64,000 bases of DNA from Lineus longissimus (lineage: Eukaryota; Nemertea; Pilidiophora; Heteronemertea; Lineidae): positions 11,115,001-11,179,000 of the forward strand of contig NC_088308.1 in the NCBI RefSeq assembly GCF_910592395.1. Reading direction: 5' to 3'. Positions 33,601 to 45,600 of the stretch are shown piece after piece. The notes below the pieces were generated by a model. That model saw only the letters and a program-made list of their open reading frames with translations. It was not told the origin of the DNA and ran no database searches. Numbering within the stretch: position 1 is the first letter of the stretch; the number at the start of each line of letters is the position of its first letter. The position numbers and the translations under genes are program-made.

Positions 33601-36600
33601 AAGTCTGAAGCCGTGCAAGTGCCCTGCCATTTCATATTTGCCCAGGCTCAAGTTCATCGTCCTCATAACACATAATCCACAAAGTACTCTACAAGGAGAG
33701 GAATCATTTTCCACTCTTGTTCTGGCATGGCACTAAAGTTTAAAGAAAGTCAAACTTACTGTCTACATCAATTTCGTCCAATGACTTTCCGCTGAAGTTT
33801 CCAACCACTCCCTGGTCAATTGCAAGTAACAGTTTGGACACTTTAGCCATTTCTATAGTTGATTCGTGCAACCTCTAGGCTTCCTTGTGAATATCCACTG
33901 TGTGACCCATATGGTTGCTAAGCCATTCGACTTCACCAGGTGTAAGACCCAGGATCTGAAAATTAGGTATGGAAATATAATGAGTTTCTAGAGTTACAAT
34001 TAATTCTTACGTATGATCAACTCTGGCATCGTCGGCACTCGGAAGTTCAACACAGTGAGTTAATTAATTTCATAATGATTTAGTAAGTCAGACATAATAA
34101 AACTCGGCAGTTTCGTAAGAATTTATCAAAATAATGAAAATATCATTCTTCTTTTGTACCAGGACAATAACCCCCAGACAACTTAAATCATATAACTTAC
34201 ACAAACATTTTTCTGAAGCATTTTGTCCATATGAGACAACCGCCTATTTTTTCCTAAGCAGGGCACACTATTGTATTTGCAGGAATAACCATAGTTATTG
34301 TCTAAGTTACAGCTGGTAATATTTGCTTATCATTTTGGAGAACGGAAAAGTGGCGCTGTGATGGAACTACAACACTGACTTATCCTCTGTGATTCTGCAT
34401 GGGAATTTTGTTTTTGGAATTTGCTGAAATATTATTATGATTTTACACGCCCCCACTTCAAATGTTTCAAGCTTGGTGGACTTTTGATTCTCACCCTATA
34501 GGTTTAATACGCTAGTACATAGTCATCTATACTGAATTGACTCTTTTCTACTAGAAAATAGTACAATCAAAGCATCCTTATCTCACATTAATCCACAACA
34601 TTGTATTTTCGTGTGATAAGAAAGCAGACCAAACTACTTTCTGTTCCTTCAAAAACCTTATCATAGCTGTTTGACCCGCAGAATGCAGGGCTACATGTAT
34701 GTTCACTTGAAAAGAAGGTAAAAATGGAACACTGTATTCCAGCCTGGAATGGCATATGCATTTGGGGATCACACATGGGGGGAGGGGGGGGGATGTCTTA
34801 ACACACACATCGAGTGCCATATTGTCTAAAGCAGGGGGAAGACAGACTGACACTGTTTAGATACGACCGCACTGTTCAAAATTAGGGAAATTAATCTGAC
34901 TTGGTCTTTGGGATAAAAGCCTAAATGTCAACTTGGTTATATAAACTCCTCAGAACATAGGCTTAACGATAGTGCCGACTGGTAAAAGTACAAAGTTAGG
35001 TGGACATCGATTGGTTGAGTAGACAAATAGTTGACAGGTGGTTAAATTTTACAACTCCAGTTTTTTTGGCTTCAGTGGATGTGCAGATATGGGAATGACT
35101 CATGACACTCAATGTATGACCCTGATTTTTACGCTACTAATTTTCGCTTTAACCATTGGTTTCGAAGCTCGCACGAAATGATAGTAAGCTAAGAACAGTT
35201 TTGAGTTGAGTGCAGAGAATGATTATATCTTCAGAGTACTTCTATTCCCAATAAAAGTTCAAATTGACGCTGTGTACGCATGACATTTCAACTTGGTATC
35301 AATATGATGTGATTTGTTAAACGAAAACAAAACACTTGCCACAAAAAATGCACATCAAATCTAATTCTCGGACAGCCTGGCAACGTTTTTGTGATTGCGG
35401 CATGACGAATACTGACGAATTTTATCTCGCTAACTTGTATCAAAAAGCTAGAATATTCGATCGGAATTTCTTTCCTCTATCTAGTAAACAGAGGATTCTG
35501 TTGAAATAGTTTTAATTCAACGTCATTGGTACAGGGGACGACGATTCATGATAGTCATATAGGATATTAGATGTAAGATATAGAAAAATTTACTGCTTGT
35601 GTGGACTGTTTGAAAAAGTCCCTTGTCGACCTGGGTCAGAGCGACTAGCTCTTTAAAGTTGACTTATGAAAGGGTAGGATTTGCAAATCTTTGGGTAGAA
35701 TTCTGCAGGGAATTGACGTAGGCCAGGTTACATGCAATGGCATTGGAACTAGTGGGCCGACCTACTGCATCAAGACCGACTCGGATAATTGCGGTTACAA
35801 AGATTTTCATAGCCATTGGCTGGGCAACAGCACTAGTGAATAGTGATCTGACCCTTCCATGCATCACACCCAGTAGCCTTTAGGCCAATTCAGATTATAA
35901 TAATATGTGCCTACTCACCATCTCAATGATTTTTTCTGAGACTCCGACATGTGAAGATGCGGCCGTTTTTTAGGCAGATCGTCCATTTTTGTAGCAGACA
36001 AGAAACTTTCCAAAAATCGTGTCGCTTTAGCGTAAAATTCCAAATGCGCATGATGCAGATATATCCCTTACAATAGATATCATTGCCTCGCCAAGGCATA
36101 CTTGAGTATGAATTTAAACATCCATCCTCCGCACATGACTCAAGTTCTGAACGCCTCGTTCCATCCCTGGTTGGATAGCCTGCCATATCCCCGAAATGGC
36201 GAAGATTGAGTCATTTCATTTTTTAATTTTCACTGCAGGTCTTTTATACCAAATTCTGAGACATCGTTAGAATGGAGTATTAAAACATTAAAGTTGGCAC
36301 ACCTGTGCACAATACAACATTGTGTTTTGTATTTCAACCCGAAATACTGTACGGAACTATGGCTGTGACCTAATCTCAGCGCAGGCAGAGAGACATGAAT
36401 AACATTTCTGTTTGGAGAATGCTTAACCTCATGACAACCACATGACAGAGTCATTTTGTGTGGACATTGTATATAACGACGATTAACAATAAGGTAAAGC
36501 TGCAACTTGTCCATACGTTTATGAATGTCCGCCAACAGTAAAGGTATTCATCAGCACACTATCAGATACAAAACAATTACTATGCCTATACTGATGATTA

Positions 36601-39600
36601 TGTTTTCTGACCCTACCGAGTAATATTTTAGGACTCAAAATAGTCCATCAGTTTCCTGACATAATTCACTGAAGTGATAATGAATGGTTGGCTGTAATTA
36701 TGATGTGACTTATCTTGCTGAAATGATGCGACTTAAACTTGCAAACATCGAGTAATAAATTGTTGTGTAGTCTTAGAAGACATTACATATGGATCGGCAG
36801 CCACGGTAGCTTGATATGATCACGTGAACACTGCTGGAACAGTCGCCATCAATACCGGCCAGCATGTGTTGCGATTCGTTTCCCAACTGTCAGGAACACA
36901 CTTGCATGAGGATGAAACACTGCTGGTTTCTATTTCATTCCATGTTCATCAGAAAATGACCGATAGCCTGTTTAATTTCTATCCTCGATGGTTAAACGTT
37001 CATTTACATGGTAATCGACAGGACTGGTTGGCACATTAGCCGACAGTAGTTGTGATTTTGTTTCAATCAAAGGGAAAGCACACCAATAAGTTGTTACAAT
37101 GTCCCCATCTTAGCTTATGTTATACAGAAGGACCGATAGGTTGTGACTATGTCCCTGTCTCAACCTACACTATACATAAAGACCGAAAGGTTGTGACTAT
37201 GTCCCTGCATTAACCTACACTATACATAAGGACCGAAAGGTTGTGACTATGTCCCTGTCTTAACCTACACTATAAGGACCGAAAGGTTGTGACTATGTCC
37301 CTGTCTTAACCTACACTATAAGGACCGAAAGGTTGTGACTATGTCCCTGTCTTAACCTACACTATAAGGACTGAAATGTTGTGACTATGTCCCTGTCTTA
37401 ACCTACACTATACATAAGGACCGAAAGGTTGTGACTATGTCCCTGTCTTAACCTACACTATACATAAGGACCGAAAGGTTGTGACTATGTCCCTGTCTTA
37501 ACCTACACTATACATAAGGACCGAAAGGTTGTGACTATGTCCCTGTCTTAACCTACACTATACATAAGGACCGAAAGGTTGTGACTATGTCCCTGTCTTA
37601 ACCTACACTATACATAAGGACCGAAAGGTTGTGACTATGTCCCTGTCTTAACCTACACTATACATAAGGACCGAAAGGTTGTGACTATGTCCCTGTCTTA
37701 ACCTAAACTATACATAAGGACCGAAAGGTTGTGACTATGTCCCTGTCTTAACCTCCACTATACATAAGGACCGAAAGGTTGTGACTATGTCCCTGTCTTA
37801 ACCTACACTATACATAAGGACCGAAAGGTTGTGACTATGTCCCTGTCTTAATCTCCACTATAAGGACCGAAAGGTTGTGACTATGTCCCTGTCTTAACCT
37901 ACACTATACATAAGGACCGATAGGTTGTGACTATGTCCCTGTCTTAACCTACACTATACATAAGGACCGAAAGGTTGTGACTGTGTCCCTGTCTTAACCT
38001 CCACTATACATAAGGACCGAAAGGTTGTGACTATGTCCCTGTCTTAACCTACACTATAAGGACCGAAAGGTTGTGACTATGTCCCTGTCTTAACCTAAAC
38101 TATACATAAGGACCGAAGTGTTGTGACTATGTCCCTGTCTTAACCTCCACTATACATAAGGACCGAAAGGTTGTGACTATGTCCCTGTCTAAACCTACAC
38201 TATAAATAAGGACCGATAGGTTGTGACTATGTCCCTGTCTTAACCTACACTATACATAAGGACCGAAGGGTTGTGACTATGTCCCTGTCTTAACCTACAC
38301 TATAAATAAGGACCGATAGGTTGTGACTATGTCCCCGTCTTAGCTTACGCTATACCAATGACCGATAGGTTGTTACTATGTCCCCATCTTAGGTAACGCT
38401 ATTCCAATGACCGATAGGTTGTTACTATGTCCCCATCTTAGGTAACGCTATTCCAATGACCGATAGGTTGTTACTATGTCCCCGTCTTAGCTAACTCTAT
38501 ATCAATGACCGATAGGCTGTTACTATGTCCCCATCGATATAAACTAACGCTCGGACACATGGGCTGACAGGTTGTTCTGTCTCCGATCACTAAGATATAA
38601 AGGTACCTAATACGATGATCGACGAGATGGCAGTTACAAGAAAGCACACGAGGACCAAGGGTTGTTACTGTTTGTCCGTCGAAGCATGTATGTTCTTACA
38701 TCATGAGGGTTGATCGACAGGTGGTTTTGTAACCAGCTGCTCAGACAAGTCACTGACGAAAGGGCCTACGGGTCGTCTCTTGTTATCAAAGATTAAGTTC
38801 TGGCATGCTTGGTTTATAGATTTGTGAATCTATTATGGGAGGCACCCAAACAAGGCACTCGATCAGAACTGTCGATGGATTGTGATCATGTCATCAGCTG
38901 CATGAAAGACCATCACATAAATGCCGTTCGAAAGACAGGTTGTGGCCCATGTCGCCGCTTTATCATTGACAAGCCCATCAGGCTACAAGGATATGAGGTT
39001 CCGACAGTACAGAAAACTATGTTGGACAAGGAAATTGTGACAATACAGGAGTTGTGAGTCTCTCCAAATTCCACTTCTTCTTCATTACAACAGGTTGCTT
39101 CGATCCTCATGCCCGCAAGGTCACAATATTCGTCGCACTGTCCAGTGAGGAAGACCACGATGGCATGAATCAGGCAAACCCACCAAATTTTGAACTAATG
39201 ACGGGGACCGCGAGAATGGAATTACTAAAACATCACACATGTGTACGCTTCCCTAAATAAGTAAAACATTAATACAAATACATTGTTTATCCAATGAATT
39301 TATTCTCGTGTAATAAAATTTAACAGTTGACGTCTATATGAAAGTTAGCAATTGGAAAATCTCAAACACTACATCAAAAAATGTACTAGACCAATGTTTA
39401 AACCATACATTTTGAATTTCAAATGATCCTTCAGTGCCTTCGTAATATTGAATTCAGGCAACTGCATGGTATTCTACCCCAAAGTTCCAGACGAATTCGG
39501 CAAATGTCTCGTCTTGAAAGCCAGAGTGCTCGAGACCTGACCTGGCCGATCACTGGTGCAGAGCCCGGTCACCAGGATATTGGCAAGCTTTTTGGCATGT

Positions 39601-42600
39601 TTGGTCGGTTTGTAAACAGTTCTCTTCAGTAGGCCTATAAAGATTTGGATTATAAATGCCCCTGATCGAGATCTAATAAAAAAAAGTCCCGGTTATTTTA
39701 AGGGTGCATTAAATGGCAGATGATCCTATGTTATAAATCTCAATGCCTCTTAGTTTCTATCAAACATGTCAAATGCGCCCTGCACCTTTAAGTTGGGAAG
39801 TATCTCTAGTTACAGATTTACTGCTTTTCTTTGTCATCAAAGCAATGCTAAAAGTATGCCCTTACAGTGATCTTATCCCATCATACTCTAGATAATAAAC
39901 CTGCTCGCAAAAGACGACTAATTTACGACACATGGATTCCCTCTCCGTGCAATACAAAAAACTAATGCCTTTGTGGTCAATTTTACATTGGCTCTGTCTA
40001 TATAACCCATTAACACACGACCAATGCGAATCCCCGCACCTCATCGTACAAAAGACGATAAATCATGAGTTCACGAAAAAACGATTTTGCTCGAGAAATA
40101 AACCATACAGAGTGATAAATATCTGAATTAATTGCACTGCCTCAATATACACGACTACACGTAAAATCTGTATTTCCTAGAGTCCTACAAAAATGATAAA
40201 CATTTAAGATGTCGGCTTTGGGAATATCACATTCCTCGGGTCAGGCAAAAATTCCTTGCAAATATCTATATTTGATGGGATGGCAGACTATCTTTACTAA
40301 AGCACTAAACGATGGATGTTATATACCAGTAGATAACATTCTAACATCAGTTTTGGGACCTGATACAACATGTACAAGGGAAGTAAAAAAAGCCTTGAGT
40401 GTTGTCGGGTGCACCCTGAATAACTTGATGGATTCGTCAGGTTAGGATTAGACTGTAGCCTGAACAACTGTAATGGGACACCTCTCTATAGAGACAGCAA
40501 GTGTCAGTCCCAGGGAACCCGTTAATAGAGAGGTTCTGCTGCATTTAAAATGCAAGAATTGTCTTAAATCTTGTCCATGTACATCGGTTTTAACATGCCT
40601 AGTAACACAATCAAAGTTAACACAGAGTGACATTAGCGCTAGTGTTTAAAACAAACATTTAACTTGACTGATTTTCCCTCAGAAAAAATGCTTCCAAAAA
40701 GTCATCATACACGCTGAATTTCGATGGATTTTATTGCATTGAATGGCTTTCCATTTCAATACAGCTAAATCAGGCAAAACCTATTCAGATTCTTTACATC
40801 AAATATTACATTGGAGGATTTCCACTCCAACAAATTTGTTTTATGATACTTGGCGAACCTGCATAGCTTTTCATCAGGCCCCTTTCGGTTTTGTAATCGA
40901 CATTATGAACTGAATTTGGATGGCTTTCCATCACAATGATTTGTAAACGTGTTGATTACAAAGTGACACACTCAGATTATCATTATTCTATTTCGGTGTT
41001 AAAAAAAACCTCCTATGATATTAATTTAGTCAATTCGTAAATGGTATGTCCACGTCGTTTTGGGCTGTATGGAGCGCAAACTGTTCCTAGTTCCCTTAAT
41101 TTTAGCGTTATCCAGGAGGGTATTCTCACGTACTCGAATCTTCGAAACCTTGCTGTCCAGGTCACTAGTGGAAAGACGAATGCAGCTGCCGACCACAGGT
41201 TAAGGAGCCCTCGTAACCTTTTCGTGTGGGCCTGAAACAAAAAAAACAGAACATTCACATTTCATATTTAGATAATTGTCATGCACCCGGCCTAATTATC
41301 AATGTAATATCTCCTCTTAGTGAAGTTGAACTCTGTTACACAATATCCCAACCGAAACTGTATTTACGCCGTATGAAAACAAAATTTGCCAGCGTTCATC
41401 CTGGGTCTTTCGCACTGGGAGAAAGCCTCTTTTAATGGCGCAACATTGATGCTAGAGTGATCAGTGTGGGGATTCGGACAGTGTGAGCAAATCACCGTCC
41501 ACTATGGTTACCAAAGTTGCTAGCAGCTAGACGACAGCAAATAAATTGAAAGCACAGGCAGATTCAACCGCGAATATATGAACATTATGGCCGAACTCGC
41601 TGAGTACAATGCTGCCACTGCTTCTATGCAACTCCCAGTTGCACATTGATGGACAGTGGCCGAAATGACATATTCCTCCTTTCTATCACAAGAAGAGGGT
41701 AGAGGTGACGGCTGGATTACTTTCTTTGAGAGTCGGATATGCCTACACCACCCATTTGGTCACTGAATACATTGTTCAAACGCTGCAAAATTGCAATATT
41801 ATTCTAGCACATATGAGCCTTTGGCATGACCAATGGCACAATGATGTGATGGACTGTGGCCGAAATGACATCACTTCTTTCTATCACAAAACAAGTGGCC
41901 ATGAGGTGACGGATTAATTTCATTGAGAGTCAGATATATACCTTCACGAACAACATTCGTTCGTCATTTATAGTAGTACATCGTTGAAACGCTGACCAAT
42001 GCACTGAACCAGTCAATAAGTTGGGCTTCAGCGTCGCTCATCAGATGTGGAGTGTATTTAGCATATTCCTGTGCAGGCGTATAATTTCGATGTAGCCTCT
42101 GAACAAAGTGAGTGGCAGAATATGTACGCGAGCATAACCTACTCGCGAAAATATCCTAATACCGGATAATTTTCTATTCTAGTCAGATCTGAGGTAAATT
42201 GGGTAACCCATAATGATTGTACCCCTTCATAGAAATTCTTTATTACACGCATTATAATATTGATTATATTACTCGAACATTATCAAGAGAGAAAACCAAT
42301 CATGCTTATGGTCGGTTTTAGTGGATTACTTTCTTAGGTACCCCGTGTCTTCATGCATATGTAGTGTTCAGGCGTTTTTTGCATTTTTTTTAGTTTGTAC
42401 CAGAGTCATGGTTTCAATGCTTTTCACATGCTCCCCGAAGAGAAATGTGTCGACCTATGTAAATTATTGTTTGGAATACTTAAAGGTGGGGGATGGGGGG
42501 ATCATTTCTTTTTAACACCTACCTGAATATCGTCATTCCTTCACAACTCTGACAAAAATTATCCAACCTTGTATATAAGGTGAACTATAACCTCGAGACA

Positions 42601-45600
42601 TTCTTGAAGGCAATAGCATCTTATGGCATCCATTCTGTCTATTACACAATCCTCCACATCGAAGTTCTTTTTTCGCACAATATTCAAGTGCAACGATGAA
42701 TGTGTTGGGAGATACGAAGCATAAGCGTCCACATCTGACTCATCTTGCTGTCTGTTTCCTGATTCTGAAGAAAAGAAATACAATATAAGTTTACTTCTTT
42801 CCTATGAAACCCATCGAATTCATGTTCAAGATGCAATGGAAAATGCTTTCACGGGTTTTTACAATTCAATTTTTGCTTGGGGACGGCCTCACTCTGCCAT
42901 GGGGACACCATGGAACTCCGGTATTCTGTATACTTTCCTTAGCGAACCATGGTGATATATGAATATGATGTGATATGATATGTTCAAAACCGTTTTAACG
43001 TTATTTTCCTTATTTCTAGTTGAACATGTTCGAAGTCCCCATAAAACTCTTTGTACAGACTTGCGTTATGTGTACATACTGCACGATGTTAACCTGCACA
43101 AGGTCTCTTTCAAGTCAGGTAACGCAGGAAAACCAGTCAAAACATTAGGCCTATACATCGCGTTTTTGGGTTAGGTGGCCATAGGGGAGGTTAATTCTCT
43201 TGATTGCCCCTCTACTAGCCAGGAAGGGCCTTATATCACTTTTGAGTTAACATTAGTAGACGACCTAAGTACAGTTTAGTCAAGTTAACGAAAGATGAGA
43301 GTACATTTTGACTTAAGCTCGATGTTGTAAACCTCGCAAAACCTTTCAGGTTGTGTGGCCACACTGTACGTTTTTACCGCGTTAGTTCATTTTTTAAGAT
43401 ATATACTAATTCTCTCTCACGAAAGAAACTGATCAGTCGCTTGGCATCCGTGCTTAAAGGGTTAAATGTCAACGTAACGAAGGGAAAAATACAATTTGTC
43501 AAAAAACACCTCAAAGATTTTCTAAGATGGGGTATGAGGAAATATTATTGGGAGGGCCTAAGTGCAGGTTATCTGGACACACTGTTCGTTTTTTACATCG
43601 TTTGTTCATTTTGATTATCTCTCACAAAAGAAACAGATCATTCGCTTCGCGGCTAATGTTACGAAAGATGACTACAATGTATATCTGTCAAAAACACTAC
43701 CAAGATGTTCTAAGATGAGGCATCAGTGGCCACTATACCCTACGCTCACTTGCACAAGGGCCACGGAGAGACTGTCATTGTGTGGAATGATAAGCGATAT
43801 TTATTTATGAACCAACAAATGTGTTTTGCTCTCTTCCAAATCACTGCGTATGACGACGGGGTGTTAAAATTAAAAAAATAAGAAAGAAAAAATATGCAAA
43901 ATCTTGTAACCGAAGATATCCACTGATCGACCTTATTGTCTGAACCATTGAATCTGAACCATGGGCAGAAGAAAGGACCTGATGAAAAAGGCCCGAGTAG
44001 CCTATCTTCATCTTGATGTTGAAGTGAAAAAGTCGACCGGTTTTCACAGAGGACTTCAAATCCAAAAATGTAGGCCTGCATTGTAAGATTCCTTAATAGA
44101 ATACATTATCATATACGATTACAAACCTGTGCTGTTTTGATGATAATATCCACTGTAATTCCAGTAAAATCCTTATACGAAGAACTCATGAAATACACGA
44201 CTGCTAACTCTCATCCATGTCATCACCATTGAAATGTGCGCGAAATTGATGGAATGTGACCTACTCCAGATTCTAGGCCATCTCTATTGTTTAGTTCGGT
44301 CCAGGCACTCGGCTGATGACACAGGAAAAAAGCGTATATAAACTGTGTCACTCCCGGGAAGTCCTCGATATAGGGCAAACCTGCAGAGACCGCCACTGGA
44401 CAGTGCCCGTTGGCGAAATTTTTTTCTGCAGGATACTTCTGCCACAGTGTACATCTGACAGCCAATCACAATTGGCGCGATCTTTGACGTCACACTGTTT
44501 ATTTATGCATGATAATGCAAATACAATGGACGATACCGAGTCGCATGCCGAGTGCCACTTCAACTGTGAATGTGACAATAATTGTCTGACCCCAAGTATG
44601 CTCAACTCAAGGTTTGTGTCGTAGTGTTTAGGAATGAATTGCACAGATTCATTGTAAAATTGATGATATTATGCGTACAAAAGAGGCATCAGCTGATCTG
44701 ATCCTACATTGCAGTGCATGCATTGATTTGTGAAATTTTAAGGGGCAGTGACACTGACAGGGTTGCCAATGTTGATAATTATTAAAGGGACAGTGTATCC
44801 GATGTCTCGCGATTTGTGAAATTTTAAGGGGCAGTGACACTGACAGTGTTGCCAATGTTGATAATTATTAAAGGGACAGTGTATCCGATGTCTGCTGTTG
44901 AAGGTATCAGGCCTATTTTGGTAGTTTGAACATTGTTGAAGGGCCATTGTATAAAACACATTTTGAAAAGCAAACAAAATAAAATTGAATGGTGGCGCCA
45001 CCTATGCATATACAGCAGAACTAGTTACACGGTTGACAGATAAACATTCAACCTCGGCTATTTTGCCGAGCACAGTGCGCCTTAACAGACAAGTCCAATA
45101 AATACAGTCCACTCGACAATGAAAATACATGTTAAGATACTGCAAATAAATATATTTTAGCTAATATACTCCTCTAACCATTTGCTAACTTGTTCTTTCC
45201 AAGATTATCAGAAAACGTGGCATTGTTGACATTATTGCGCCATGTGGAAAGATGATGTCAACAAAGACACGTGCTTGCCTTGAATTCTGATTGGCTGTCA
45301 GATGTACACTATGGCAGAAGTATCCTGCAGAAAAAAATTTCGCTGCCCGTTGTATATTGGGATAGAGGGGACACCAATCATGGTTATGGGGACATTGTAT
45401 CTCCATCGATTAAGGCATTTTAAAGCGTTATGTCTCGACCGTATAAAGTGGACCGGCCTTTGGCAACTTAACGCACTTCGTGTCCATTTAATAGAGTAAA
45501 AAAACCATTGAAGTCAACTTAACAGAGGGTGAACAAAAGTACGCATACATGTACTATGTACCAAGGCCATCATGTACATACTAGTATGTAATATATTAAT

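Larger units (their letters stand above)
31666..45523. mobile_element. Nested 13.9-kb TIR element in transposase intron 3
   Basis: About 150 bp at 31,666-31,820 recurs inverted at 45,370-45,523. Both begin GTTAAGTTGACTTCAATG and continue through CGAAGTGCGTTAAG, CACTTTATACGGTCGAGACA and CTTAATCGATGGAGATACA. TTAAGTKGAC-type words repeat within each end. The element lies wholly between transposase exons 3 and 4, so it explains the giant intron. Its contents include a decayed tyrosine-recombinase gene, a minisatellite, and smaller repeats. It has no clean target duplication, and I saw no DDE transposase of its own. Confidence 0.65.

Noticed and set aside
37075-38535. CRISPR-like regular repeats
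   Set aside because: There are no unique spacers. The units are directly tandem, as in a minisatellite, and the genome is eukaryotic.
40209-40445. 78-codon ATG frame
   Set aside because: No domain, no splice or expression evidence, and it lies inside a repeat-rich nested element.
42559-42783. Minus-strand frame with acceptor-like start as another recombinase exon
   Set aside because: There is an acceptor-like TTCTTTTCTTCAG before it, but no motif ties it to the recombinase or to any family.
31666-45523. Polinton/Maverick identity for the nested or the large element
   Set aside because: No protein-primed DNA polymerase, packaging ATPase or capsid-like frame was seen, and the integrase-like gene is of the IS3-like type.
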